Source of the DNA: Flavobacteriales bacterium
GTDB lineage: Bacteria > Bacteroidota > Bacteroidia > Flavobacteriales_F > PHOS-HE28
Length of the DNA stretch: 64,000 nucleotides
Direction of reading: 5' to 3'
Assembly (NCBI GenBank): GCA_016715995.1
Contig: JADJXF010000008.1
Location: 372,001 to 436,000 of the forward strand
Part shown: one piece after another, positions 7,756 through 16,419 of the stretch
Layout: each line of letters begins with the position of its first letter
How positions within the stretch are numbered: position 1 is the first letter of the stretch
Notes under the pieces: model-generated
What the model was told of the DNA's origin: nothing
What the model saw: the letters and a program-made list of their open reading frames with translations, nothing else
Database searches by the model: none
Position numbers and translations under genes: made by a program

Positions 7756-9345
7756 CTACTGCCCGCGCTTGGCGCGTGCTGCACGGATGTACTCGAAGAT
7801 GGGGATGTCGAGCCCTACGTTCCAGAAGCCGGCGTCGATGTTCTCCTGCACGGTGGCCTCAGGTAAGACGGGCGCTGCGTAGGAAACATTCAATTCCAAG
7901 CCATTGAAGAAGCGCACGCCCGTTCCGGTGCCAATGATGGCCGAGTTGAAGTTGCTCTCGCTTCGCAGATCGGCAATGGTGTACAGCATCCCCGATGCAT
8001 AGAGGCTCAGGTACCAATTGCTCAGGATGGGATCACGCGGGCGCACGTCCCGCGTCCACATGCGGCCATGGAACCTGTACGGCTCATTGGCCTGCTGGCC
8101 CCGCGTGTATTTCCAATCCCACAAGTACCACTTGACGCCGATCTTCTCTCCGGCCCAGGCCACCTGCGATATCCCGAGGCTTTCGCTTGCCGTGAAAGCG
8201 GAGTCGAACGAGGAGAAGTAGCCATAGTTGAGCCCGATGGTGAAGAAGGGCCGCAGGTTGAACCAACTGCGCTTCGTGGGCGATGTGGAGGAGCGGATGA
8301 TCTTGTCCTCGAAGGAGAGGATAATGCCTTCCACATCGATGCTGAACCCGTAAAGTCCGTTCTCATTCTTCTCCTCTGGTTCAAAAATGATGTAGTCTGT
8401 TATGATGTCGGCGATGCGCACGAGGGTGGCGTTCTGCCCAACATGATGGCGGTAGAGGTCGACCGCCTTTAGGAAGAGCTTGATGGATGCGCCCACCGGG
8501 GCGTTGCCAACCGTCCCGGGCGCCTGAGCGAGTTTCGTCAGGTTGATCTGATTCAATGCGCTCCAATCCAAGTCCTCGACGGATTTGGCCACTTGGTCCA
8601 GCTTATTCAGGTTTGTTTCAAGCCAGGTCTTGAAACCGTCGATCAAACCGATCAGCCTTTTGCGTTCGGCAGTGTTGTTGTCCCACAATGAGACGTAGTC
8701 GACATCGGCGCCTTTCAACGTATCGTACTGCCAGCTGCGCGCGCTTTCCACCTTGAAGAAACCGAGGCCCCTGAGTTTGGTGCTCTTGGAGAGCGCGATG
8801 TACATCTGGTCCAATAGCCAGTTATCCACCGCGACGATGTACTGCTCGGGCTTGGCGACGGGGTCCACCTTCCCAATGCTCAACGGATTCCCTCGCTTCG
8901 CCCATGAGCCATGCTTCTGCGCCTTTTCATAGGCATCGCCGAGCTTCTCCGCGACCTTGTCCGCTGCCAGCCCCTTAAGGTCGCTTGCGCCCTGGAAGAC
9001 ACTCTGTGTCTTCATCAGGTAACGGGTAGCAGCATACGAGAGCGCATAATCCGAAGCCTTGCCCACCAGCCCGCGCGTCATCACGGTCTTGTTCTTCTCG
9101 GTGAGCAGGATGTCCACCATGTCGTAGATGGTATTGAAGGTGGTCTTGTTCAAGGTTCGCACGTTGCCGCGCACCAGGTTGGTTAAGGCGCGCGCCTTGA
9201 TCTCCTCCTGCTTGGCCTGCACGATGCTGCTGAGCAGCTCTTCATCGATGACCTGTTTCTGGGACTGCACCGTGCCGGTGATGAATGCGAATAGCACGAA
9301 CACGAGCGATGAGCATTTGAGGGAATGAGGGAGGTTCATGTTCAT
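7756..9345 (-). CDS. Secreted/outer-membrane protein of unknown function
   Basis: 529 residues with an N-terminal signal peptide (hydrophobic LVFVLFAFITGTV, cleavage likely near residue 28). Residues ~30-330 are mostly helical and polar. From ~340 to the end the sequence alternates aromatic and hydrophobic residues with Gly and Asn (for example FFTIGLNYGYFSSF, WYLSLYASGMLY), which suits beta strands of a barrel or an exported beta domain. I recognise no family. It is flanked by non-coding stretches on both sides and is probably monocistronic. Two ATGs (9345, 9339) are possible. Confidence 0.8.
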   Translation of the reverse strand: MNMNLPHSLKCSSLVFVLFAFITGTVQSQKQVIDEELLSSIVQAKQEEIKARALTNLVRGNVRTLNKTTFNTIYDMVDILLTEKNKTVMTRGLVGKASDYALSYAATRYLMKTQSVFQGASDLKGLAADKVAEKLGDAYEKAQKHGSWAKRGNPLSIGKVDPVAKPEQYIVAVDNWLLDQMYIALSKSTKLRGLGFFKVESARSWQYDTLKGADVDYVSLWDNNTAERKRLIGLIDGFKTWLETNLNKLDQVAKSVEDLDWSALNQINLTKLAQAPGTVGNAPVGASIKLFLKAVDLYRHHVGQNATLVRIADIITDYIIFEPEEKNENGLYGFSIDVEGIILSFEDKIIRSSTSPTKRSWFNLRPFFTIGLNYGYFSSFDSAFTASESLGISQVAWAGEKIGVKWYLWDWKYTRGQQANEPYRFHGRMWTRDVRPRDPILSNWYLSLYASGMLYTIADLRSESNFNSAIIGTGTGVRFFNGLELNVSYAAPVLPEATVQENIDAGFWNVGLDIPIFEYIRAARAKRGQ

Positions 9346-9401
9346 TGAGTTTTGGTCTGGCTAAGCACGTCCCTCCCCCTCCCCTCCTCCAAACCCGAGG
9401 C

Positions 9402-9443
9402 GGGGGTTTCTTACACGGGTAGAGGGGGTTTCTTACACGGGTA
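9402..9443. repeat. Tandem duplication of a 20-bp unit, 22-bp period
   Basis: GGGGGTTTCTTACACGGGTA occurs at 9402-9421 and again, identically, at 9424-9443, separated by GA. It lies 57 bases upstream of the secreted-protein gene on the minus strand. Confidence 0.85.
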
Positions 9444-9911
9444 CCCCCAGAAATCCCAAGCGCATGAGCGCGAACGAACCCCTTGCCAGTAGCGGGCTGC
9501 GGGCCGTTGGCGCGTGGATTCCCGTCAGAGGGCCGATGATCCACCGCGGACCATGGCGATTAGCCGTCAGCCCTCCGCGCACCGAAAATCGCGCACGGAA
9601 ACGCCGGGAAAGAACATGGGTAAAGCGTTGCGCGAATCCGTGCTGGACGGTCGTGTTTCACATTGCATCTGTGTAGCTCGGCGCTCTGCCAATCATCCTC
9701 TCTTGCACCTTCCGAATAGCATCGGTTCATTGATGAGCTTAATCGTCTAGTACGCGGCAAAGGGGCATTTGCATCCAGGGTAGGTAATGGTGCTCAGGTA
9801 CCGCGTGCGGTGGGTGTCCACGGCCAGCGCGGCCGCGTCCGGCTCGGGGAGCCCGTGCTGCGGGCCTTGTGCGAGCCGGATTGCGGCTTTGGCCGTGGCG
9901 CACTTTGGGCT

Positions 9912-9937
9912 CCACCCTTTGTGCGAGCAAAGGGTGG
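9912..9937. repeat. Perfect inverted repeat (hairpin)
   Basis: CCACCCTTT (9912-9920) and AAAGGGTGG (9929-9937) form a 9-bp stem with an 8-base loop. No T-run follows on either strand, so a terminator is unlikely. The word TGTGCGAGC in the loop also occurs at about 9869, which suggests decayed repeated sequence. Confidence 0.6.
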
Positions 9938-10086
9938 AATCGATTGGTGATGGGCAACACTCCTTTGGGAGCGGAGCAGATCTTCTTCCCGCACCGCATG
10001 AACAGGTCAATCTGAAACACGACCAAATCTGCGCGGGGCTTGTGCCCATTGGGAAGGAACTCCTATACTTGAATATCCACTCTCCG

Positions 10087-10746
10087 ATGGCACCGCCGCC
10101 CATCCCCATCGCGCTCATCGACGACCACAACCTGTTCCGTTCGGTGCTGGCCCAGATGCTCGATGGCACCACGCACTACAAGGTGGTGGTGGAAGCGGAG
10201 CACGGCGGCGAATACCTGCGCGCGGTGAAGAACGGGGCCAAGGTGGCCGTGGCGGTGGTGGACCTGCACATGCCAATCATGGACGGCTACGCGACCATCG
10301 CGTGGATCCGCGCGAACACGCCGGGCACGCGCGCCATCGCGCTCACCTTCGAGCTGGGCGAGGAGGCCATGGCGCGCGCCCTGCAGGCCGGCGCCTGCGG
10401 CTTCCTGCGCAAGAACATCGGCAAGCACGAGTTCCTCGATGCGCTGAACCAGGTGGTCACCGTGGGGCACTACCACAGCCCCTCGGAACTGGAGGACGCG
10501 GACGCGCTGAGGGAGGAGCACGCGCGCAAGAAGAGCGACGCGCTGGCCCAGCTCACCGAGCGCGAGCTGGAGTTCATCCGCTGGGTGTGCGATGAGGAGG
10601 AGCTCACCCACGAGCAGGTCGCCGAGCGCATGATGGTGCACCGGCGCACGGCCGACGGCTTCCGCGAGGGAGCGTACGAGAAGTGCGGCGTGAAGACCAA
10701 GGCGGGGCTGGTGGTGTTCGCGCACAAGTGGGGCATCGTGCACTGA
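10087..10746 (+). CDS. NarL/LuxR-type response regulator
   Basis: 219 residues from ATG at 10087. The receiver domain (~7-125) has the acidic pair D12/D13 in LIDDHN, the phosphorylation site D59 in VVDLHMPIMDG, a Thr in ALTFE and a Lys in LRKN. The C-terminal helix-turn-helix (~155-215) begins with LTERELEFI and has EQVAERMMVHRRTADG as recognition part. It is the Bacteroidota style of LuxR-type output domain. A TATACTTG box at 10064-10071 supports this start over a longer in-frame one at 9787. No histidine kinase is next to it, so its signal is unknown. Confidence 0.88.
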   Translation: MAPPPIPIALIDDHNLFRSVLAQMLDGTTHYKVVVEAEHGGEYLRAVKNGAKVAVAVVDLHMPIMDGYATIAWIRANTPGTRAIALTFELGEEAMARALQAGACGFLRKNIGKHEFLDALNQVVTVGHYHSPSELEDADALREEHARKKSDALAQLTERELEFIRWVCDEEELTHEQVAERMMVHRRTADGFREGAYEKCGVKTKAGLVVFAHKWGIVH

Positions 10747-10782
10747 GCGCGCATGCGCGTTGGCCTTGCGCAAACCGCTCGT

Positions 10783-12147
10783 TCAGCGGAAGGTGGCCGG
10801 ACGCCCCGGCACGATGGCGGCCCCAGCGGGATTCCAGCGGGCCGGCAGGTACTTCGGCGCGGCGAAGGAGACGCCGACCATCAACAGGTTCACCACGCGG
10901 TCGTAGCGGATGTTGAGGTAGTCGCGGCCGTGATAGAGATGCACGAAGAGGCCCGCGGTATAGCTCCTGAGCGGGATGAGCTCCAGCCAGAGGTGGACGC
11001 TGCCGCGCTGCAAGCGGTCCTGATGCGGGTAGAGGTTCATGTCGCCCGCGATCCATTCCAGCTCCACGCGGCTGCGCACTTCGAAGAGCTCCTTGAGCGT
11101 GTAGTAGCAGCCCTTGTGCTCAAGCCGCTTATGGATGCGCGTGCCGAGCCACACTGGGCGGCTGCGCCAGACACCTTGCGCCAGTAAACGCAACCGGCCG
11201 TAGGACCGCTCCTGCTCGGTGGAGAAGCCGATCAGGTCGCCGATGCCGAAATCGATGCGCGCGCCGCCGGAGACGATGACCTGATCGTGCGTGGGGAAGC
11301 GCCACGCGTGATGCAGGCGGGCGATGACGTAGTTGGTGCTGAAATCGCCGCCGGAATAATTCGCCCTGCGCAGCACGCTGTCGGTGAAGAAGGCATCGTC
11401 CTGACCATTGCTGTAGTGCGCCAGCTGCCAGGTGCCATAGAGGAAGCGCGAGTTCCTCCAGGTGTCGTTCACCAGATCCTCGATGGCTTCGCGACGAAGG
11501 GCGAGCCTCCGGGACTGGTACTCCATGCGCTCGGCATTCTTCACCGAGTCCATCATGCCGAAGAGGCCTTGGCGGGCATGCTGCGCGGTGTCGGCCTGGA
11601 GGCTGTCCAGCGCTCGGTCATGCGCGGCCTTCATGGCGCTCGCCTCGTCGTCGATGGCGCGCATCGCCGCCCCGAATCCACGATACGCGATGGGCAGCTC
11701 ACCCGCGAAGCCGATGCGCCAGTTGCCGGGGAGCACCGGGTGACTGAAATCGTTCGCCATGCGGATGGTGTTGTTGAACAACACCCCGGCGCGGAATCCG
11801 CTGCCGAACAAACGCGTGGAGTTGCGGCCGCTGGCGAAGGGGAAGAAGAGGTCGACGTTCGCCTCGAAGGTGTAGCCGCGCCGTCCTTCGCCCTCCTGCA
11901 AGGGCGCCGGGCCATTGTGCGATTGCACCGCCGCTTCTGCCGGCATCGGCACGACGTAGGACGGTGGCCGTTCCGCCATGTAGGTGTTGATCATGAGCTC
12001 GGAGAGCGAGCGTACGGGGGGCACGCCGTGATCGTATTGCGGCACATGGACATCGGGATCCCGCAGCGAATCGCATGTGTGGTTCTGCGCGCGCGCGGGC
12101 GATGCGGCCACAAGGGCGAGCAGGATGGGCAGCGGATGCGCGCGCAT
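10783..12147 (-). CDS. Predicted outer-membrane protein, unknown family
   Basis: 454 residues with a clear signal peptide (LLALVAASPARA-Q, cleavage about residue 20). The mature part has alternating aromatic and hydrophobic segments (RGYTFEANVDLFFPF, FSTNYVIARLHHAWRF, VHLWLELIPL, LFVHLYHGRDYLNIRYDRVVNLLMVGVSF) that suit a beta-barrel, with a helical insertion near 165-225. It is the last gene of a four-gene operon, starting 3 bases after the stop of the preceding gene. No family recognised. Confidence 0.75.
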   Translation of the reverse strand: MRAHPLPILLALVAASPARAQNHTCDSLRDPDVHVPQYDHGVPPVRSLSELMINTYMAERPPSYVVPMPAEAAVQSHNGPAPLQEGEGRRGYTFEANVDLFFPFASGRNSTRLFGSGFRAGVLFNNTIRMANDFSHPVLPGNWRIGFAGELPIAYRGFGAAMRAIDDEASAMKAAHDRALDSLQADTAQHARQGLFGMMDSVKNAERMEYQSRRLALRREAIEDLVNDTWRNSRFLYGTWQLAHYSNGQDDAFFTDSVLRRANYSGGDFSTNYVIARLHHAWRFPTHDQVIVSGGARIDFGIGDLIGFSTEQERSYGRLRLLAQGVWRSRPVWLGTRIHKRLEHKGCYYTLKELFEVRSRVELEWIAGDMNLYPHQDRLQRGSVHLWLELIPLRSYTAGLFVHLYHGRDYLNIRYDRVVNLLMVGVSFAAPKYLPARWNPAGAAIVPGRPATFR

Positions 12148-12150
12148 GGC

Positions 12151-12918
12151 TCAACGGATGCGCAGGGCCAGCGGGATGGTGGTCCCGAAACTGAAGACCC
12201 CCATGTGCAGGCGTCCACCCGCATAGCCGTCCTGCGCGGTAACGGCGCCGAGCACGCGCATGCCGGGCGGTTCGCGGAGGTAGATGTACTGTCCTTCGAA
12301 GAACAGGCTGAAGCCGCCCGCCGCTCCCACGGGGTCGAAGAAGACGATGCGCGCGCGCGCCTCGGCACCCAGGATGCCGAGCGTCTGGGTACGCACGCCC
12401 GCGCTCGCCACCAGTCCTCCCTTCAAGGGGTCGCGCACATCCACGCGCATATCGTGCAGCAGCACCGGCCCCACCTGCCAGTGGATGGTGATGGGGTAAT
12501 ACACGTTGTGCCTGCGGCCGTAGCGCACGCTCAGCAGGCCCTGGCGCAGGTTGAGGTAGCGCCCCTGGCCATCGGTGAAATTGCGCGCCAGGAATTTGTA
12601 GCCGGCCTCCATGGAGGTGCTGTGCACACGCCATCCGCGTATCCAGAGGAAGCTCTCGGTGTTGTGGATGGCGCCGATGGAAACCTCCGGCCCCCACATG
12701 CGCACGCGTCCATCGCGTCCGCCGAAGCGCTCGGTGGTGGGTGTCGCGAGCCGCTCGAAGGCCTGCTGGTTGGAGCTGTGCGCGATCTGCAAGGCGAGGT
12801 ACACCGGGAAGGGTCCGTTGCCGGTGGCGTGCCGCAGGTCGATGGAATTGCGTCCCTGCGCGCAGATGATCGCATGCAGGATCAATCCCAGCGCGAGGGT
12901 GGTGGTGGTGCGCATCAT
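12151..12918 (-). CDS. Predicted exported outer-membrane-like protein
   Basis: 255 residues starting with MMRTTTTLALGLILHAIICAQ, a signal peptide. The mature part has repeated amphipathic strands and aromatic residues (HNVYYPITIHWQVGPVLLHDM, FSLFFEGQYIYL, LHMGVFSFGTTIPLALRIR), ending like a beta-barrel strand. ATG 12918 overlaps the stop of the upstream gene in an ATGA quartet, which decides the start and suggests translational coupling. The longer frame reaching 13440 is a shadow of the upstream gene. No family recognised. Confidence 0.75.
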   Translation of the reverse strand: MMRTTTTLALGLILHAIICAQGRNSIDLRHATGNGPFPVYLALQIAHSSNQQAFERLATPTTERFGGRDGRVRMWGPEVSIGAIHNTESFLWIRGWRVHSTSMEAGYKFLARNFTDGQGRYLNLRQGLLSVRYGRRHNVYYPITIHWQVGPVLLHDMRVDVRDPLKGGLVASAGVRTQTLGILGAEARARIVFFDPVGAAGGFSLFFEGQYIYLREPPGMRVLGAVTAQDGYAGGRLHMGVFSFGTTIPLALRIR

Positions 12919-15410
12919 GGCCGCAGGTGCTTGATGGTGAACGCGCGGAGGCTGCCGTGGAAGAAGGCCTCCAGCGCATCCTCCAGCGCGAAGCGCTGAT
13001 CGAAGTAGTCGTCCATCACGCACGGTGCGGGCACGCCGCTGGTGCGGTTCGCCTCGGCTTCCAAGCGGCGCAAGTGCAGGAAGACGGGGATGAACTGCTG
13101 CATGCGGTCGCGCAGGAGCGGGAACTGCCCTGCCGTGGGGCAGATGTCGATGGGGTCGATCACGCCGTCGAGGTCGCTGCCGATGCACACGTGCTGCCAG
13201 GGATGCGCCAGACTGCTGCCCGGCGCATCGGCGCGGATGCAGTCGATGATGTGGAAGAGGTTGCGCAGCAGCGGCTCCACGCTGATGTAGTCCTCGTGCA
13301 GCACCTCGTCCACATGGCGTTCGGGCACGCCCAGCCGGCCCTTGGTGTAGGCCACGGCGGGCGCCAGCACATGGCGGCCGGCGGAATCGTTGCGCAGCCA
13401 GAGGAGCAGGCGCCGGTCGTGCTCGAAGCGCTTGGTGCACACCCTGCCGCCGCGCCGCCCCTTGCGGTCAAGGGCGAAGGCATGGTAGTCGGGCTTGTTG
13501 ATGTAGCCGCCGAGCACGCGGTGCTCCAGCGGCAGGCCGATGATGCCTCCGTGCCGGTGGAACATCCGGATCTCCTCATCGAACAGGTTGATGCCGAACG
13601 GATAGAGGTGGGTGGTGAAGGGCGCGCGCAGCATGGCGTACTCATCGGTCAGCGGGCTCCAGTAGTCGAAGGGAAGGCCGTTCACCGCGCAATGCGAGCA
13701 AATCGGCGGCGCCTGTGCCGTCATGAGCGAGTCGTAGAAGAAGCGCCGTGCCATCGGGTCGGAATGCTTCAGGTCGATGTGGATGCGGCGGCCGTTGCTG
13801 GTATCGAGCAGTTCCTTCATCATGCGGCGGCCGAAGCGGTTCACGCCCGGCACGGTGAAGAAGAGGCCCTTCCATTGCTTGATGTACTGGGGGTCCTCGC
13901 TCACGCGGATGGCGTACACGCGGCGCGCGACGAGGCGGCCCCAGAACGTGGCATCGTCGAGCGCCGGAGCGTGGCCGAGCATGCCGTTGTAGCTGAGGTG
14001 CGCCACGGTCATCATGTGCACCGGTGGATCCAGGGCCTTCAGCGCGCGGATGTTCCGGGCAAGCTCATCCTCGAGGATCTCGTCGGCGTGGTCGAAGAGG
14101 TTGTTGCGCACCGAGTCGCGCTGGATCGTCAGCGTGCGCTGCGCCTCGATGTTGCCGAGGCCGAGGATTCCGATGGTGTCCTTGAGGAGCTGCTGCGACT
14201 CCTCGACCTGCCGGAATTCCTCGTCGAGCCGGTGCAGCGCGGCGGCGCTCTGCGGGTCCAGGTTGTTCCGCTTATGCAGCTCCTCCAGGTGCTTCATGTA
14301 CTTCTCATTGGCCGTCTTGGTCCGGTTGGCCATGTCCATGTCCACCTCGTTCGGGAAGAGCTCGTGCTGCAGCGCATGGCCCCCTTCGATCACAGTGACC
14401 ACGAACAGCACGCTGTCCGGCGCGCTCTCCAAATCGCGCCCATCGCGCAGGAAGCGCCAATGCAGGCCTTCGATGGTGGAGTCCTGGCGGTGCATCATGT
14501 CGTGCTCGAGGAGGAAGTTCTCCCAGTGCGTCATCCGCTCCTCCTTGCTTCCGTTTCCGCCGATGCGATTCAGCCAGCGCGGATTCGCGCCGCTCTTCAC
14601 CACGTTGCTCACCGTCCGCTTGCCCCTGTTGTTGGCCAAACTGCTCTCGAAGGGCGAGATGGCGTTGTAGGCCAGGCGCACGCCGCCTTCGCGCACATGC
14701 GGGTGCGTGGCCTGCGTGTAGTGGTCGAGGCGGTTGTTCTCCTTCACCGGCCGCACATCGCCCAGCAGCAGTCCGCGGTAGGTGGCATGCCGCCGACTGT
14801 CCGTGTCATCCTTCGCGGCCTTGCTCAACTGCTTCCAGCCCATGCCCCGCGCCTTCCGCCACTTGCCCTGCACGCGCACCTGCAATTTGCCCAGGTCCTT
14901 ATGCCAGGACACGTCGGTGGGTGGAACGCCCGGGCGCGGGTCGATGCGTGCGCCGCTGTAGATGTCCTGACCGAAGCGGTTGTGCGCGCGCATGCTGATG
15001 TGGTAATGCATATCGGCCACGCACACGCCCCGGGACTCGGTATCGGCGGCGCGGAAATCCAGATCGATGAGCGCCCGGTAGCCCGTGAGCGGAACGATGC
15101 GTTGCGGATGACGGCCATCCGCACCATCGATGACAAAGCGCAGCACGGAATCGCTGCGCATCACCGCGCGGTGGTGCTTGGGCAGGCGGAAGCCGATGGT
15201 GCCCAACGTGTTGGTCGTGCCATCAGCGAGGTGCTTCCATGGCTGGCGGCCATCTGCGCGGCTCTGCAATTCCACGCGCACACCGGGGATCAATCGCTCC
15301 GCCTCCACATCGCGCGCCAGCACCACCACCTCCTTCGGTGGCTTCACCGAGGAGCATGCGGTCGCAAGGAAGACCAGCAAGGTGAGGGCGAGTGATGCGG
15401 CGTTGCTCAT
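12915..15410 (-). CDS. Lipoprotein related to M19 (renal-type) dipeptidases
   Basis: 831 residues. The signal peptide ends in LATACSS, a lipobox with Cys ~19, so it is a predicted lipoprotein. The M19/amidohydrolase signature is visible: a first metal site (ADMHYHIS, residues ~132-138), RIHIDLKHSDP in the middle, and HVCIGSDLDGVID near 740, matching the GIGSDFDG motif of membrane dipeptidases. The ordinary M19 enzyme is ~330-400 residues; here the parts are spread over a chain twice as long, with a charged helical insertion at ~360-450. Substrate unknown, possibly D-amino-acid or cell-wall-derived dipeptides. The gene sits in an operon with an SH3-CHAP hydrolase upstream and two exported proteins downstream. 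Confidence 0.75.
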   Translation of the reverse strand: MSNAASLALTLLVFLATACSSVKPPKEVVVLARDVEAERLIPGVRVELQSRADGRQPWKHLADGTTNTLGTIGFRLPKHHRAVMRSDSVLRFVIDGADGRHPQRIVPLTGYRALIDLDFRAADTESRGVCVADMHYHISMRAHNRFGQDIYSGARIDPRPGVPPTDVSWHKDLGKLQVRVQGKWRKARGMGWKQLSKAAKDDTDSRRHATYRGLLLGDVRPVKENNRLDHYTQATHPHVREGGVRLAYNAISPFESSLANNRGKRTVSNVVKSGANPRWLNRIGGNGSKEERMTHWENFLLEHDMMHRQDSTIEGLHWRFLRDGRDLESAPDSVLFVVTVIEGGHALQHELFPNEVDMDMANRTKTANEKYMKHLEELHKRNNLDPQSAAALHRLDEEFRQVEESQQLLKDTIGILGLGNIEAQRTLTIQRDSVRNNLFDHADEILEDELARNIRALKALDPPVHMMTVAHLSYNGMLGHAPALDDATFWGRLVARRVYAIRVSEDPQYIKQWKGLFFTVPGVNRFGRRMMKELLDTSNGRRIHIDLKHSDPMARRFFYDSLMTAQAPPICSHCAVNGLPFDYWSPLTDEYAMLRAPFTTHLYPFGINLFDEEIRMFHRHGGIIGLPLEHRVLGGYINKPDYHAFALDRKGRRGGRVCTKRFEHDRRLLLWLRNDSAGRHVLAPAVAYTKGRLGVPERHVDEVLHEDYISVEPLLRNLFHIIDCIRADAPGSSLAHPWQHVCIGSDLDGVIDPIDICPTAGQFPLLRDRMQQFIPVFLHLRRLEAEANRTSGVPAPCVMDDYFDQRFALEDALEAFFHGSLRAFTIKHLRP

Positions 15411-15422
15411 GGCTTCTGTTGA

Positions 15423-16061
15423 TCACGCGTGCCACCGATAGCCCAGCCAGTCGGCCAAATAGTAGCTGCTGATGCGCACGCTGTTGCGCTGGTTGCCGCC
15501 GAGCACGTCGATGAAGGCGCCGCGCTTGGCCACGAAGAAGGCCACATGCCCGGCGTTGGGGTCGTTGCCGCGGCGGAAGACCGTGACGCAACCGGGGCGC
15601 GGGCTGCTCAGCGCGCGGCCCCAAGTGAGCCAACTCCGCGCGCGGGCGCTGCCGGTGCCGGATGTACCGGCCTGCGCCATGCACCAGTTCGCGAAGGCCG
15701 AGCACCACGGGGTCTCATCGGAGCTGGCGGGGTTGGTGGTGCTGCGGAGGTAGGCGATGATTCGCGGGTTGTGCTGTGCGTCGGGGTATTCCTGAATGCC
15801 GACCTCCATGCGCGCGATGGTCATCCACGCCGGCTCTTCGGGCGGTGGCGCCAGGGCCAGCGGCTCCAGCCATTGCGCGCTCACCCAGCCCGTGAGGCGA
15901 CCGTCGGCCAGCGCCACGCGCACGCGCGACCAGCCATCGGTCGAGGCATCGAGGACATCGACGGTGGTGCCGTTCGGCAAGCGGAAGAGAATGGGTTGGT
16001 CGAAGTCGGGGCCCGAGCGAAGGCGGAGGCCGGAGGGCGCGGTGACGGCGTGCGTGGACAT
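15423..16061 (-). CDS. SH3-domain/CHAP-like amidase (TIGR02594-type)
   Basis: 212 residues. Residues ~5-66 form a bacterial SH3 domain (GLRLRSGPDF, GWSRVRVALADG, GWVSAQWL). Residues ~78-210 resemble the NlpC/P60-CHAP-like TIGR02594 group: ETPWCSAFANWC gives catalytic Cys120, and AGHVAFF gives His172. Such enzymes cut peptidoglycan peptides or amide bonds. No signal peptide is visible, so either export uses another route or the protein acts like an effector or lysin. It is the first gene of the four-gene operon; the dipeptidase-like gene starts 12 bases after its stop. Confidence 0.75.
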   Translation of the reverse strand: MSTHAVTAPSGLRLRSGPDFDQPILFRLPNGTTVDVLDASTDGWSRVRVALADGRLTGWVSAQWLEPLALAPPPEEPAWMTIARMEVGIQEYPDAQHNPRIIAYLRSTTNPASSDETPWCSAFANWCMAQAGTSGTGSARARSWLTWGRALSSPRPGCVTVFRRGNDPNAGHVAFFVAKRGAFIDVLGGNQRNSVRISSYYLADWLGYRWHA

Positions 16062-16419
16062 GAGGTGCGTTGTGCGCGGCTAAGGACCGATGCCCTAGGG
16101 GGCATGCGCAATACGTGTTTCTTGGTATTCTGCGGGTTGGCGATTTGGAATCCCAGCGGCCGTGCGACGCGCCCATCACGAATCGACTAGCGTGGGCATG
16201 AACCCCGGGAAGCACTGCTGTTCCTAGTGGAATTGCGGAACACGCCCGCGAGCAGCCGTTGCACGAAGCGAGGATTCCAATCGAAGTCGGCTCCCCTTGG
16301 TGCCGTCTTGCCTTCCGCGCATCGGTTGACATTCGTTCTTGTGCCGATCGGCGGGAATGGAGAACCTTCGCGCGGTAGTGGCGTTCTGCAAGGCGCCGTT
16401 CCCATTTGAACCAGCTGCC
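16062..16419. other. 358-bp gene-free leader between divergent genes
   Basis: Separates the CHAP operon from the metalloprotease gene. A short inverted repeat ATGCCC (16090-16095)/GGGCAT (16100-16105) is present, and a TTGACA hexamer lies at about 16326. No open frame is convincing and no TAnnTTTG box is evident. Confidence 0.45.

Larger units (their letters stand above)
9346..10086. other. 740-bp stretch without a convincing gene
   Basis: No frame here has sensible amino-acid composition, and all ORFs are short shadows. What it holds: the 20-bp direct duplication at 9402-9443, a perfect 9-bp hairpin at 9912-9937, and a TATACTTG box at 10064-10071 ahead of the response-regulator gene. A C-rich tract (CCCTCCCCCTCCCC) lies at about 9371-9384. 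Confidence 0.6.

Noticed and set aside
6399..7784. 461-codon minus-strand frame covering the 21-bp array
   Set aside because: Antisense to the FN3 gene for most of its length; the heptad appearance comes from the 21-bp period.
7656..7907. Small plus-strand ORFs after the FN3 terminator
   Set aside because: Antisense to the end of the secreted protein gene and of poor composition.
9747..10172. Minus-strand 141-codon frame over the gene-poor stretch
   Set aside because: Overlaps the receiver domain of the response regulator in antisense and lacks a domain; not supported as a gene.
11287..12999. 570-codon plus-strand frame
   Set aside because: Antisense to two signal-peptide proteins with coupled starts; no plausible fold.
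12927..15395. 822-codon open frame on the plus strand
   Set aside because: Antisense to the M19-like gene; the product is His/Val/Ala/Arg-rich with no domain, as expected from antisense reading of GC-rich coding DNA.
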